Positions 9,522 through 19,487 of a DNA stretch of 64,000 nucleotides are shown one piece after another. Origin of the DNA: Streptomyces sp. NRRL S-1022. Its GTDB lineage: Bacteria > Actinomycetota > Actinomycetes > Streptomycetales > Streptomycetaceae. Both the position numbers and the translations under genes were made by a program. Under the pieces are notes generated by a model. It was not told where the DNA came from. It ran no database searches and saw only the letters and a program-made list of their open reading frames with translations. Within the stretch, counting starts at the first letter, position 1; each line of letters opens with the position of its first letter. The stretch spans positions 248,001-312,000 of the forward strand of contig NZ_JOIU01000002.1 of the NCBI RefSeq assembly GCF_000720135.1, given 5' to 3'.

Positions 9522-10457
9522 TCAGAACTCGATGCGCTCGCGGCGGGTGGCGCGCAGCGTGACCACGGACAGGACCAGCGTGAGCAGCAGCATGACCACG
9601 CCCATGGCGCAGGCGTACCCGCTCTTGCCGTAATAGAGGAAGTTCCGCATCATCACCGTCGACATCACGTCGCTGTGGTGGTCGGGGCCGCCGCCGTACG
9701 CGCCCATGTTCTGGGTCATCGAGGAGACCAGGACGAACATGTCCATGGCGACGATGCCGAGGTAGACCCAGGCGGTCTGCACCGAGTCCCACAGCAGCGG
9801 CAGGGTGATGCGGAAGAAGGACTGGTTCCGGCTCGCCCCGTCGATCAGGGCGGCCTCGTAGATGTCCCGCGGGATGGACTGCATCGCGGCCGAGAACAGC
9901 ACCAGGTAGAAGCCGACGCCGTGCCAGACCACGACGAGCAGCAGCGCCCACAGCACCATGTTCGGTTCGTTGAGCCATTCCACCGGACTGTCGGCGTCGA
10001 CCAGCCCGAGTTTGATCAGCAGGCCGTTGAGCAGGCCGCCGCCGTCACTGCGGTACACCGCGTTGAACAGCACCGCGAGGATGGCCAGCGACAGCACCTG
10101 CGGGAAGAAATAGAGGATCTTGTAGAACTTCGCGCCGGCGACTCCCTGCACCCCGCCCGCCCGGCCGCGCCCGCCCGCGTTCAGCATGAACGCGAAGAAC
10201 AGGGCGAGCAGAATGGTGATCACCGGGATGAAGATCAGGAAGAGGATGTTGTGCCAGATGGCCTCCAGGAAGACGTCGTCCTGGAGCAGCTTCCTGTAAT
10301 TGTCCAGACCAACGAAGCGGAAGGTCTGGGACTGCCCCTTCCAGTCGGTCAGCGAATAGCCGAACGTCTGGAGGTACGGCCAGATCACGAAGATCACGTA
10401 AAGCGCCACGGGAACGACGAGAAATCCCGCGACGAACCGGTACTGCCCTTTGCGCAT
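9522..10457 (-). CDS. ngcF: Amino-sugar ABC transporter permease, MalF type
   Basis: Partner permease of about 311 residues with six hydrophobic helices. The EAA loop is YEAALIDGASRNQSFFRITL. A Gly/Arg-rich periplasmic or cytoplasmic loop GGRGRAGGVQGVAG occurs between the second and third helices. The start is taken as the ATG at 10457 (MRKGQYRFVAGF), where the first helix begins; the ribosome site is poor, and the frame is open further upstream to 10550 but that extension is Pro/Arg-rich and unlikely to be translated. It is 114 bases downstream of ngcE and 14 bases upstream of ngcG. Confidence 0.83.
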   Translation of the reverse strand: MRKGQYRFVAGFLVVPVALYVIFVIWPYLQTFGYSLTDWKGQSQTFRFVGLDNYRKLLQDDVFLEAIWHNILFLIFIPVITILLALFFAFMLNAGGRGRAGGVQGVAGAKFYKILYFFPQVLSLAILAVLFNAVYRSDGGGLLNGLLIKLGLVDADSPVEWLNEPNMVLWALLLVVVWHGVGFYLVLFSAAMQSIPRDIYEAALIDGASRNQSFFRITLPLLWDSVQTAWVYLGIVAMDMFVLVSSMTQNMGAYGGGPDHHSDVMSTVMMRNFLYYGKSGYACAMGVVMLLLTLVLSVVTLRATRRERIEF

Positions 10458-10571
10458 GACTTTCGACCGCCCTGTGGTATCGCGCCCCGGAGGGGCGCGG
10501 GGAACTGCGCGACCAGCCGCAACGGACCGGCACTCGCCGGCGCCCCGCACCCCTGTGACGACTAGGCGAAC

Positions 10572-12014
10572 CTAATCCCGGTGGTTCTTCTTGGACGCGG
10601 GGTCCTTGGCCTGCTTGTCCACCGCCGCCTGACACCGCTTCAGCCACTCCTTCGGCTGAATCCGCTTGGACATCAGCTCGTTGGACGCGGCCTCGATGGC
10701 GGTCCCCATCTCGCCGTACCACTCGGTGTACAGGTAACGGAAGGTGTGGGCACCGGCCGCCTTGGAGGCCTCGACCGTGGACTGCGTACCCGGCCGCAGC
10801 CGGACACCCGGGTCGACGCCGTCCTTGAGGATCGTCAGCGAGTTGGCCTGCTTGGCGAAGAGCGTCGACCACTCCTTGGAGAGCATGTGCCGCATGAACT
10901 CCTTCGCCGCCGGCAGGTTCTTCGCCTTGGCCGGGATGATGAAGGGCTCGCCCGAGCCGGCCCGGATGGCCTCGAAGGGCAGCTTGCTGCCGGGCAGCAG
11001 CGGCATCGGCAGGAACTTCATGTCGAAGTCGGTCGGCGTCTGCTTGAGCTGCTCGTTCTCCAGCCAGGAGCCGGAGGTGATGAACGCGGCCTTGTACTGG
11101 TTCCAGCGGGTCTGCGACTCGGTGTGGGTCAGGCCGTTCGTACCGGGCATCAGATAGCCCTTCTCGACCACCTCGTAGATCGCCTCGATGGCGTCCTGGG
11201 CGGCCTCGGAGCCGACGAACGCCTTGGGGTCGAGGTTGTCGATCGCCTTCATGGCGTCCAGGCCGCCCTTCTTGGCGATCAGGTCCATGATGGCGACGTT
11301 GATGTAGTACGGGTACTTGCCCTGGTGGGCGAGGCCGCCGATGCCCTGCGACTTGGCGTCCTTGCAGACGGCGAGGAAGTCCGCCCAGGTCTTGGGCTCC
11401 TCCCAGCCCTTCTCCTTGAAGAGCTTGCCGGAGTACCACAGACCCCAGACCGTGTAGATGTAGTTCAGCGCGACGATCTTGCCCTCCTGCATGCCCGGGT
11501 CGAGCGTGCCGGGGATCAGGGTGTCGCGGACCTTCTTGGCGGGGTCGTCCACCGAGGGCGCGTCCAGCACCTCGGAAAGGTCCAGCAGCTGGCCGTTCTT
11601 GTACAGGACGTCGACCTTGATCTGCTGCGCGCCGGAGTCGTCCACGAGGTCCGGCGGGTTGCCCGCGTTGAAGCGCGGCTGGAGCTTGCCGGTGATCTCC
11701 TGGGTGCCGGTGTGCGTGGAGGTGATGCCGAGCTTCCTGCCGAAGTCGGCCTCCCACGCCCTGGCGTAATCGTCGCCGTATCCGCCCTTGAAGACGACGA
11801 CGTCGAGCTTGCTGCCCTTCTCGGCACCGAACGGGTTGTCCTTGGACGTCTTTCCCTTGGTGCCGCCCTCCCCCGAGTCGCCGTCCCCGCCGCCGCTGGC
11901 GCAGGCGGACAGCAGGCCCATTCCGGGTGCGGCGACCAGGCCGAGTGCCGCGGACCGCTTGATCAGATCACGACGGCCCACACCTTCGGCACCGTGGTGC
12001 GCAGTGGATCCCAT
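10572..12014 (-). CDS. ngcE: N-acetylglucosamine/chitobiose-binding protein, Tat lipoprotein
   Basis: Extracellular solute-binding protein of 480 residues. The signal peptide is of twin-arginine type (GRRDLIKR, Arg 14-15) and ends in lipobox LLSAC with the lipidated Cys at 38, followed by a Gly/Asp/Ser linker. The mature region is a family-1 (MalE-like) binding fold. Overall sequence and operon order resemble NgcE of Streptomyces olivaceoviridis, which binds GlcNAc and chitobiose. ATG at 12014 has GAGG eight bases upstream; longer in-frame starts would run through the regulatory region. A DasR-box-like site lies about 100 bases upstream. Confidence 0.85.
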   Translation of the reverse strand: MGSTAHHGAEGVGRRDLIKRSAALGLVAAPGMGLLSACASGGGDGDSGEGGTKGKTSKDNPFGAEKGSKLDVVVFKGGYGDDYARAWEADFGRKLGITSTHTGTQEITGKLQPRFNAGNPPDLVDDSGAQQIKVDVLYKNGQLLDLSEVLDAPSVDDPAKKVRDTLIPGTLDPGMQEGKIVALNYIYTVWGLWYSGKLFKEKGWEEPKTWADFLAVCKDAKSQGIGGLAHQGKYPYYINVAIMDLIAKKGGLDAMKAIDNLDPKAFVGSEAAQDAIEAIYEVVEKGYLMPGTNGLTHTESQTRWNQYKAAFITSGSWLENEQLKQTPTDFDMKFLPMPLLPGSKLPFEAIRAGSGEPFIIPAKAKNLPAAKEFMRHMLSKEWSTLFAKQANSLTILKDGVDPGVRLRPGTQSTVEASKAAGAHTFRYLYTEWYGEMGTAIEAASNELMSKRIQPKEWLKRCQAAVDKQAKDPASKKNHRD

Positions 12015-12108
12015 GCTCAAGTCCTCGCCTTCTCCAGGACTCAGGCGGTGAACCGGATCCTCCCCGGCACCGCTGTCGGGTAGTGCTGGGTCGTGCTGGA
12101 AACGCCGA

Positions 12109-12123
12109 CAGGTATAGTCCACT
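12109..12123 (-). promoter_or_regulatory. DasR-box-like site upstream of ngcE
   Basis: On the minus strand the site reads AGTGGACTATACCTG. Compared with the known DasR responsive element AGTGGTCTAGACCACT, the core AGTGG-CTA-ACC is kept, with about 11 matches in 15. It is about 95 bases upstream of the ngcE start. Function is inferred. Confidence 0.5.
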
Positions 12124-12313
12124 TCCCGTCGACGGAGCAAGATCGAATGCATGGTTCGCGTTGGGTCTTTTCCGAGTTGAGACCTCGCGGAAATATGACG
12201 GCCCGACGGAGGACCCCGTGGAAAAAGTCGCGACATAACTCCCTGAATGCCACGGTCAACACCCTTGACACCAACGGCCACTTGACCACCTACTGGTTCC
12301 TGCGCCCGTAGCT

Positions 12314-12325
12314 GACAACGTTGTC
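12314..12325. promoter_or_regulatory. Perfect palindrome GACAACGTTGTC upstream of GH92 gene 1
   Basis: A perfect 12-base palindrome 30 bases before the ATG of the mannosidase gene, the typical place for a LacI-type operator. Near-identical copies flank the promoter of the second mannosidase gene (19638-19649, 19683-19694). Confidence 0.6.
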
Positions 12326-12355
12326 CGGAGGGGGCGCAGGAGGGGAAATCCCAAG

Positions 12356-15300
12356 ATGCAGCGGAGAACGCGGCACAGATGGACTCCGGCGGCCGTCCTC
12401 ACGGCCGCCTTTGTCATGGCCGTCGGCGGGCAGGGCGCCGCGGTCGCCCTGCCCGCCAAGGCTCCAACGGCCGAACGGGAGTTCGCATCCTCGTTCGAGG
12501 TGGGCGATCCGGCGCCGGACTGGCTGAACACCGTGGACACCGGACCGGACGGCGAGAAGCGCGCCTCGGGCGTCGACGGCGGCTACAGCACCGGCATCCC
12601 GGGCAACGTCACCGATCACGTCACCGAGGTCCGGGCGAGCGCCGACAACGCGGGCGCCGGCGAGGTCGAGGAGAACCTCGTCGACGGCGAGCCCGGCACC
12701 AAGTGGCTGACGTTCGAGCCCACCGGCTGGGTGGAGTTCGACCTGGACAAGCCCATCAGAATAGCGACCTACGCGCTGACCTCGGCCAACGACTACGCCG
12801 AGCGCGACCCCGAGGACTGGACCCTCAAGGGCTCGGCCGACGGCAAGGACTGGAAGACGGTCGACACCCGCGCGGGCGAGACGTTCGCCGAGCGGTTCAG
12901 CACGAAGTCGTACGACCTCGCCGAACCGGCGGAGTACCAGTACTTCCGGCTGGAGGTGACGAGGAACGCCGGCGCCCCGGACATCCTGCAGCTGGCCGAC
13001 GTGCAGCTGTCCACCGGAGGCACCGGCGGTCCGGTGCCGCAGGACATGCTGACCCTGGTCGACAAGGGACCGAGCGGCTCCCCGACCGCCAAGGCGCGGG
13101 CCGGGTTCACCGGAAAGCGTGCCCTGCGCTACGCCGGCCGGCACACGGCGGCCGGCCGGGCCTACTCGTACAACAAGGTCTTCGACGTGAACGTGAAGGT
13201 GAGCGGCGACACCGAGCTGTCGTACCGCATCTTCCCGTCGATGGCCGAGGGCGACCGCGACTACGACGCCACGAACGTCTCCGTCGACCTGGCCTTCACC
13301 GACGGTACCTACCTGAGCGGCCTGGGCGCCCTGGACCAGCACGGCTTCCCGCTCTCCCCGCGCGGGCAGGGCGGGTCGAAGGCCCTGTACGTCAACCAGT
13401 GGAACGACGTGTCGGCGCGGATCGGCCCGGTGGCGGCCGGCCGGACCGTCGACCGGATCCTGGTGGCGTACGACTCCCCCGACGGCCCGGCGAAGTTCCG
13501 CGGCTGGCTGGACGACGTGACCCTGCAGCCGGTGGCCCCCGAGAAGCCGAGGGCGCACCTGTCGGACTACGCGCTGACCACCCGGGGCACCAACTCCAGC
13601 GGCAGCTTCTCGCGGGGCAACGACTTCCCGGCGACGGCCCTGCCGCACGGGTTCAACTTCTGGACGCCGGTGACCAACGCGTCCTCGCTCAGCTGGCTGT
13701 ACGAGTACGCACGTGCGAACAACGCGGACAACCTGCCGACGATCCAGGCGTTCAGCGCGAGCCACGAGCCGAGCCCGTGGATGGGCGACCGGCAGACCTT
13801 CCAGCTGATGCCGTCGGCCGCCTCCGGCACCCCGGACACCGGCCGCGAGGCGCGGGAGCTGCCCTTCCGGCACGAGAACGAGACCGCGCGGCCGTACTAC
13901 TACGGGGTGCGGTTCGAGAACGGTCTCAAGGCCGAGATGACCCCGACCGACCACGCGGCCGTGCTCCGCTTCACCTACCCCGGCGACAACGCGAACGTGC
14001 TGTTCGACAACGTCACCGAGCAGGCCGGCCTGACGCTGGACAAGGAGCACGGGATCGTCACCGGCTACTCGGACGTGAAGTCGGGCCTGTCCACCGGTGC
14101 CACCCGGCTGTTCGTGTACGGCGAGTTCGACAAGCCCGTCACCGAGGGCACGTCGAGCGGGGTGAAGGGGTACCTGCGGTTCGACGCGGGCGCCGACCGC
14201 ACCGTCACGCTGCGCCTGGCGACCTCGCTCATCGGCATCGACCAGGCGAAGGACAACCTGCGCCGGGAGATCCCGGACGGCACCTCCTTCGACGCGGTCC
14301 GGACGCGGGCCCGGCATGCCTGGGACACCCTGCTCGGCAAGGTCGAGGTGGAGGGGGCGACCCCGGACCAGCTGACCACCCTGTACTCCGGTCTGTACCG
14401 GCTCTACCTGTACCCGAACTCCGGCTTCGAGCAGGTCGACGGCAAGGACCGGTACGCCTCGCCGTTCTCCCCGATGCCGGGTCCGGACACCCCGGCGCAC
14501 ACCGGCGCGAAGATCGTCGACGGCAGGGTGTACGTGAACAACGGCTTCTGGGACACCTACCGGACCACCTGGCCGGCGTACTCGTTCCTGACGCCGTCCC
14601 AGGCCGGCGAGATGGTCGACGGGTTCGTGCAGCAGTACAAGGACGGCGGCTGGACCTCGCGCTGGTCCTCCCCCGGCTACGCCGACCTGATGACCGGCAC
14701 CTCCTCGGACGTGGCGTTCGCCGACGCCTACGTCAAGGGCGTGCGGTTCGACGCGAAGGCGGCGTACGACGCGGCCGTGAAGAACGCGACCGTCGTTCCG
14801 CCGATGTCGGGCGTGGGCCGCAAGGGCATGAGCACCTCGCCCTTCCTCGGCTACACCTCGACCGCCACGCACGAGGGCCTGTCGTGGGCGATGGAGGGCT
14901 ACGTCAACGACTACGGCATCGCCAGGATGGGCGAGGCGCTGTACCGGAAGACGGGCGAGAAGCGCTACCGGGAGGAGTCGGAGTACTTCCTCAACCGGGC
15001 CCGGGACTACGTGAACCTCTTCGACGCCAAGGCGGGCTTCTTCCAGGGCCGCGACGCGCAGGGCGCCTGGCGCGTGGACTCCGCGCGGTACGACCCCCGG
15101 GTGTGGGGCTACGACTACACGGAGACCAACGGCTGGGGGTACGCGTTCACCGCCCCGCAGGACAGCCGGGGCCTGGCCAACCTGTACGGCGGCCGGCAGG
15201 GCCTCGCGGACAAGCTGGACGAGTACTTCGCCACCCCGGAGACCGCCTCCCCCGACCACGTCGGCTCCTACGGCGGGGTCATCCACGAGATGACCGAGGC

Positions 15301-16159
15301 ACGGGACGTCCGGATGGGCATGTACGGCCACTCCAACCAGGTCGCGCACCACGTCATCTACATGTACGACGCGGCCGGCCGGCCCTGGAAGGCGCAGGCG
15401 TACGTCCGTGAGGCGCTCTCCCGGCTGTACACCGGCAGCGAGATCGGGCAGGGCTACCACGGCGACGAGGACAACGGCGAGCAGTCGGCCTGGTACCTCT
15501 TCTCCGCGCTCGGTTTCTACCCGCTGGTGATGGGCAGCGGCGAGTACTCCATCGGCTCCCCGTTGTTCAAGCAGGTCACCGTGCACCTGGAGAACGGCCG
15601 GGACCTGGTGGTGCGGGCGCCCCGGAACAGCGCGAAGAACGTCTACGTCCAGGGGGTCAGGGTCAACGGCCGTCCCTGGACGTCGACTTCGCTGCCGCAC
15701 TCGCTGCTCGCCAAGGGCGGGGTGCTGGACTTCGCCATGGGTCCGAAGCCGTCGGCGTGGGGCACGGGCAAGGACGCGGGCCCGGTCTCCGTCACCCGGG
15801 ACGACAAGGTGCCGACGCCCCGCGCGGACGTGCTGAAGGGTGACGGCCCGCTCTTCGACGACACCTCGGCGACGAGCGCGACGCTCACCTCGGCGGACCT
15901 CCCGGCCGAGGGCGGGGTACGGCCGGTGCAGTACACGCTGACCTCGGGAGCCGACCACACGAAGGCACCGGCCGGCTGGACCCTGGAGGGCTCCACCGAC
16001 GGCACGACCTGGCGGACCCTGGACCACCGCTCCGGGGAATCGTTCGCCTGGGACCGCCAGACCCGCGCCTTCACCATCACCGCACCGGGCACGTTCACCA
16101 GGTACCGCCTGGTCCTGGACGGCGAGTCGACCCTGGCGGAGGTGGAACTGCTGGGCTGA
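12356..16159 (+). CDS. Secreted GH92 alpha-1,2-mannosidase with F5/8 C-type domains
   Basis: Extracellular exo-alpha-mannosidase candidate, 1267 residues. A Sec signal (MQRRTRHRW, hydrophobic core, cut near residue 31) is followed by a discoidin-like F5/8 type C module (about residues 50-225, EENLVDGEPGTKWLTFE), a beta-sandwich, and the GH92 catalytic domain with RHENETARPYYYGVRF, the loop TYRTTWPAYSFLTP and the family motif GDEDNGEQSAWYLFSALGFYP. A second discoidin-like module closes the protein (residues about 1160-1267). GH92 enzymes are calcium-dependent inverting mannosidases acting on high-mannose glycans. AGGAGGGG precedes the ATG. The palindrome immediately upstream suggests repressor control shared with the convergent GH92 gene. 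Confidence 0.93.
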   Translation: MQRRTRHRWTPAAVLTAAFVMAVGGQGAAVALPAKAPTAEREFASSFEVGDPAPDWLNTVDTGPDGEKRASGVDGGYSTGIPGNVTDHVTEVRASADNAGAGEVEENLVDGEPGTKWLTFEPTGWVEFDLDKPIRIATYALTSANDYAERDPEDWTLKGSADGKDWKTVDTRAGETFAERFSTKSYDLAEPAEYQYFRLEVTRNAGAPDILQLADVQLSTGGTGGPVPQDMLTLVDKGPSGSPTAKARAGFTGKRALRYAGRHTAAGRAYSYNKVFDVNVKVSGDTELSYRIFPSMAEGDRDYDATNVSVDLAFTDGTYLSGLGALDQHGFPLSPRGQGGSKALYVNQWNDVSARIGPVAAGRTVDRILVAYDSPDGPAKFRGWLDDVTLQPVAPEKPRAHLSDYALTTRGTNSSGSFSRGNDFPATALPHGFNFWTPVTNASSLSWLYEYARANNADNLPTIQAFSASHEPSPWMGDRQTFQLMPSAASGTPDTGREARELPFRHENETARPYYYGVRFENGLKAEMTPTDHAAVLRFTYPGDNANVLFDNVTEQAGLTLDKEHGIVTGYSDVKSGLSTGATRLFVYGEFDKPVTEGTSSGVKGYLRFDAGADRTVTLRLATSLIGIDQAKDNLRREIPDGTSFDAVRTRARHAWDTLLGKVEVEGATPDQLTTLYSGLYRLYLYPNSGFEQVDGKDRYASPFSPMPGPDTPAHTGAKIVDGRVYVNNGFWDTYRTTWPAYSFLTPSQAGEMVDGFVQQYKDGGWTSRWSSPGYADLMTGTSSDVAFADAYVKGVRFDAKAAYDAAVKNATVVPPMSGVGRKGMSTSPFLGYTSTATHEGLSWAMEGYVNDYGIARMGEALYRKTGEKRYREESEYFLNRARDYVNLFDAKAGFFQGRDAQGAWRVDSARYDPRVWGYDYTETNGWGYAFTAPQDSRGLANLYGGRQGLADKLDEYFATPETASPDHVGSYGGVIHEMTEARDVRMGMYGHSNQVAHHVIYMYDAAGRPWKAQAYVREALSRLYTGSEIGQGYHGDEDNGEQSAWYLFSALGFYPLVMGSGEYSIGSPLFKQVTVHLENGRDLVVRAPRNSAKNVYVQGVRVNGRPWTSTSLPHSLLAKGGVLDFAMGPKPSAWGTGKDAGPVSVTRDDKVPTPRADVLKGDGPLFDDTSATSATLTSADLPAEGGVRPVQYTLTSGADHTKAPAGWTLEGSTDGTTWRTLDHRSGESFAWDRQTRAFTITAPGTFTRYRLVLDGESTLAEVELLG

Positions 16160-16174
16160 CCCGGAACACCGGAA

Positions 16175-16202
16175 GGGGGCGGGCCCGGATGGGCCCGCCC
16201 CC
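16175..16202. terminator. Bidirectional terminator between the two GH92 genes
   Basis: Perfect 12-base GC stem (16175-16186 with 16191-16202) with a GGAT tetraloop, 15 bases from each convergent stop codon. Confidence 0.85.
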
Positions 16203-16217
16203 GCACCGTGTCCGCGC

Positions 16218-19200
16218 TCAGCCCGTGGCGAGGGTGAACACGTGCAGGTCCGTGTCGCGCGGGAGCGTGACGGACCTGATCTGCTTGCCCGCCGGGGCCT
16301 GGTACGGCTTGGTGGCGAAGACGTACGTCGCCACCGGGTCCTTGTCCGCGCCGGCGACATTGCGGTACGCGGTCCTGGCCACGACCTCGTTGCCGTACTG
16401 GACGGAGCCGCCACCGCCGCCCACGGTCCAGTCGGTGAAGGACAGGTCGGCGGTGCCGGTGGTGCCGTCGGTGTAGGTGACGGTCGCCTCGGCCCGCTGG
16501 TCGCCGTTGACGGCGCTGCCGATGAAGGACAGGGTGCCCGCCGGGCTCGCGAGCTGGATGGTCTGACCGGACGCCGAGGCGTTGTCGGGGCGGCCGGCGG
16601 GTGAGGCGGGCCAGGTGAAGGCGAGGCCGCCGGCCGTGCCGTGACCGCCCGGGGTGAGGCCGGCCGCCGCGAGGGCCTGCCGGGAGTAGCTCCAGCCGCC
16701 GCCGTCGTAGTCGGCCTCGTCGTGCTCGCCCGCGTCGTCGGAGACGCCGGTGCTGTTGTAGGCGGCGAGCAGGGTGCCCGGGGCGGCCACGGTGAGCGCC
16801 ACCGGCTGCTCGTACGAGGAGCCGCCCGAGGTCACCGTGACCTCGACGTCGGCGAAGCCCTGCTCGGCGTCCTCGGCGGCGGTGAGGGTGATCTGCCGGG
16901 CGCCGTCGGTGACCGTGCCCTCGGCGGGCTCGGCCGTGACACCGGCCGGGGTCCGCACCCGGAAGCGCACCTCGGGGCCGCTGCCACCGGTCAGCGACAG
17001 CGCGCGGATGCCGATCGTCGTGCGGTCACCGGGGGCGACGGTGGCCGTGGTGGGCCCGACACCGATCTGGTACGGCTGCTCGCCCGCCCGGAAGGACGGC
17101 GGCGGGCTGTCCGCGCCCCAGCCGCGGTCCGGGGTGGCGGACAGGGTGTAGTCGAGCCGGCCGCCGTCCCGGACGAAGGAGGCGGGCAGCCACGCGCGGT
17201 CACTGGTGCGGCCGTTCACCTTCAGGGACCGCACGTACGGCGCGTCGGCCACCGCTCCGGCGGCCCGGACCGAGATGTCGTGGCCGTGCGGCCGGTCGAT
17301 CTCGATCCGCTCGAACAGCGGCGAGGCGAGGACCAGTTCGGCGCGGGACGGCACCTGCGGGTACATGCCGAGGGCGGAGAAGACGTACCAGGCGGACATC
17401 GCGCCGAGGTCGTCGTTGCCCGGGATGCCGGCGGGCTCGGTGGACCACAGCTGCCGCATGGCCGCGCGGACGGTCTCCTGCGTCTTGTAGGGGGCGCCCG
17501 CGTAGGCGTACAGGTAGGGGACGTTGATCGACGGTTCGTTGTCGAGTTCGGACTTGGTGCCGCCGTTGCCGGTGAAGGCCCAGCCGCCGGCGTCGTCGTG
17601 GAAGAAGTCGTCCAGCCGGGCGAGCGCCGCGTCCCGGCCGCCCAGCGCGGCGAAGAGGCCCGCCGGGTCGTGCGGGACCATCCAGGTGTACTGGGCCGCC
17701 GAGCCCTCGACGAACCCGTTGCCGGTGTCCGGGGTGAAGCCGGTGACCCAGCTGCCGTCGGCCTTGCGGTTGGCGATGTAGCCGCCGTCCGGCGCGGCGG
17801 CGATGTCGAAGTTGTTCTGCCACCACTGGGCGCGGTGGGCGAAGGCGTCCGCCGTGTCCTTCTCCCCCGCCGCCCGGGCGAGCTGGGAGATCGCGAAGTC
17901 CGCGGTGGACATCTCCAGCGTCTCGGCCGCGCCGCCCCAGGCGTTGGACACGCTCGGCATGTAGTGCAGCTTGAGGTACTTGTCGAGGGAGGGGCGCTGG
18001 CCCGCGGACAGCACGGGCTTGCCGGCCGGGGACAGGTCCTGCGGTGTGGGCACGGTCGCCGCCCGCACCAGGGACTTCAGGGCGCCCTTGAGGTCGAAGT
18101 CGGTACCGCCGAAGGCGCGGATGCCGGCGAGCGCGGTCGGCGAGGGGTCGCCGTTCATGACGTGGGTGCCGCTCGCGCCGTGCAGCCAGCGGTCCCACAC
18201 GCCGCCGTTCTGCCGGGCCAGCTCGTACAGGGACTGCGCGATGTCGGAGCCGGTGCGCGGGTCGAGCAGCGTCAGCAGCTGGACCTGGTCGCGGTAGACG
18301 TCCCAGCCGGAGAAGGTGCCGTACTGGGCCCGCCGGCGGCGGTCGACCCTGTGCACGCGGCCGTCGGCGCCCCGGTACCGGCCGTCGGCGTCGCTGATGA
18401 CGTTCGGGTGCAGCAGCGCGTGGTAGAGCGCGGTGTAGAAGGTGGTGCGCTCGGCGTCCGTGCCGCCGCCGACCCGGACGGCCCCGAGCCGCTCCCGCCA
18501 GGCCCGCCGGGCCGCTTCCCGGACCGCGTCGAAGGACCGCCCCGGCGGGTTCTCGGCGGCCAGGTTGGCCGCGGCGGCCTCCCTGCTGACGTAGGAGATG
18601 CCGACCTTGGCGTTCACCGGGCCGTCACCGGGCGCGAACTCGACGTATCCGCCGGCGCCCTGGCCGGCGACCGGCCGGCCGCCGTGCGTGAAGCCGCCGG
18701 TGCCGCCGGAGGTCTCCAGGGAGCCGGGCTCCAGGCGGTCGTCGTGCCAGGTGCCGGCGGCCCGGAAGGGGCGGTCGAAGCGGGCGGTGAAGTAGAGCGT
18801 GTAGTAGGCGCGTCGGCCTTCGGGGTCGAGGTAGCCGCAGAAGTTGCCGGAGGTGACCGAGCCGGAGACGGTGCGGGTGTCCGGGTCGATGGTGACCGTC
18901 GAGTCCGCCGAGCCGGCCTCGGAGTTGGCGGTGCGCACGAGCAGGGAGGCGGGCTTGCCGGCCGGGTAGGTGAAGCGGGCCGAGCCGGTGCGCGCGGTGG
19001 CGGTGAGGTCGGCGGTGACGCCGGAGGCCAGGCCGACCCGGTAGTGGCCGGGTTCGGCCCTCTCGTCGGCGTGCCGGAAGCCGGAGGCGTAGACGGCGTC
19101 CTCGGTGTCGCTCGCCGGGGAGGAGGTGACCTCGCCGGCGTACGGGAGGAACGGGATGTCGCCGCTGCCGCCCGCGCAGCCGGTGCCGGACATGTGGGTG

Positions 19201-19487
19201 AGGCTGAAACCGCGGATGCGGGTGGCGTCGTACTGGTAGCCGCCCGGGGCCGCGGTCCTGGTCGCGTCGCCGCGGGTGTTCTCCGGGCTCCAGGACAGCA
19301 TGCCGAACGGCAGGACGGCGCCCGGGAAGACGTCGCCGCCGTTCCTGGTGCCGATCAGCGGATCGACGTACGGGGTGGGGTCCTCGACGAGGACGGCGGG
19401 GGCGGCGGTCGCCGCCAGGGCGGGGGTCGCGGTGCCGCCGGTCGCGAGGAGCGCGGTCAGCAGCAGGGAAGCGGGTCTCGAACGCAT
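16218..19487 (-). CDS. Secreted GH92 alpha-mannosidase, second copy
   Basis: 1089-residue exported glycosidase. Signal peptide MRSRPASLLLTALLATGG with cleavage after ALA near residue 25; the mature protein opens with DPTPYVDPLIGTRNGGDVFP, characteristic of the GH92 N-terminal sandwich, and the catalytic motif is GNDDLGAMSAWYVFSALGMYP. After the catalytic domain come a NEW3/Ig-like module (about residues 800-900) and a C-terminal galactose-binding-like sandwich. It lacks the N-terminal F5/8 module of its neighbour. ATG at 19487 is chosen because AGGAAGGG lies upstream and the signal peptide begins there; the in-frame ATG at 19613 is too far. It converges on the other GH92 gene. Confidence 0.92.
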   Translation of the reverse strand: MRSRPASLLLTALLATGGTATPALAATAAPAVLVEDPTPYVDPLIGTRNGGDVFPGAVLPFGMLSWSPENTRGDATRTAAPGGYQYDATRIRGFSLTHMSGTGCAGGSGDIPFLPYAGEVTSSPASDTEDAVYASGFRHADERAEPGHYRVGLASGVTADLTATARTGSARFTYPAGKPASLLVRTANSEAGSADSTVTIDPDTRTVSGSVTSGNFCGYLDPEGRRAYYTLYFTARFDRPFRAAGTWHDDRLEPGSLETSGGTGGFTHGGRPVAGQGAGGYVEFAPGDGPVNAKVGISYVSREAAAANLAAENPPGRSFDAVREAARRAWRERLGAVRVGGGTDAERTTFYTALYHALLHPNVISDADGRYRGADGRVHRVDRRRRAQYGTFSGWDVYRDQVQLLTLLDPRTGSDIAQSLYELARQNGGVWDRWLHGASGTHVMNGDPSPTALAGIRAFGGTDFDLKGALKSLVRAATVPTPQDLSPAGKPVLSAGQRPSLDKYLKLHYMPSVSNAWGGAAETLEMSTADFAISQLARAAGEKDTADAFAHRAQWWQNNFDIAAAPDGGYIANRKADGSWVTGFTPDTGNGFVEGSAAQYTWMVPHDPAGLFAALGGRDAALARLDDFFHDDAGGWAFTGNGGTKSELDNEPSINVPYLYAYAGAPYKTQETVRAAMRQLWSTEPAGIPGNDDLGAMSAWYVFSALGMYPQVPSRAELVLASPLFERIEIDRPHGHDISVRAAGAVADAPYVRSLKVNGRTSDRAWLPASFVRDGGRLDYTLSATPDRGWGADSPPPSFRAGEQPYQIGVGPTTATVAPGDRTTIGIRALSLTGGSGPEVRFRVRTPAGVTAEPAEGTVTDGARQITLTAAEDAEQGFADVEVTVTSGGSSYEQPVALTVAAPGTLLAAYNSTGVSDDAGEHDEADYDGGGWSYSRQALAAAGLTPGGHGTAGGLAFTWPASPAGRPDNASASGQTIQLASPAGTLSFIGSAVNGDQRAEATVTYTDGTTGTADLSFTDWTVGGGGGSVQYGNEVVARTAYRNVAGADKDPVATYVFATKPYQAPAGKQIRSVTLPRDTDLHVFTLATG

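Larger units (their letters stand above)
12015..12355. other. Divergent promoter region of ngcE and the first GH92 gene
   Basis: 341 bases without a gene between divergently transcribed ngcE and the mannosidase. It holds a DasR-box-like element (12109-12123) on the ngcE side and a perfect 12-base palindrome (12314-12325) on the mannosidase side. TTGACA at about 12266 and TTGACC at about 12282 resemble -35 boxes for the rightward gene, but no convincing -10 was found. Confidence 0.7.

Noticed and set aside
12290..16414. Long minus-strand open frame opposite the first GH92 gene
   Set aside because: Translation is Arg/Gly/Val-rich with no recognisable domain; the + strand encodes a full GH92 enzyme.
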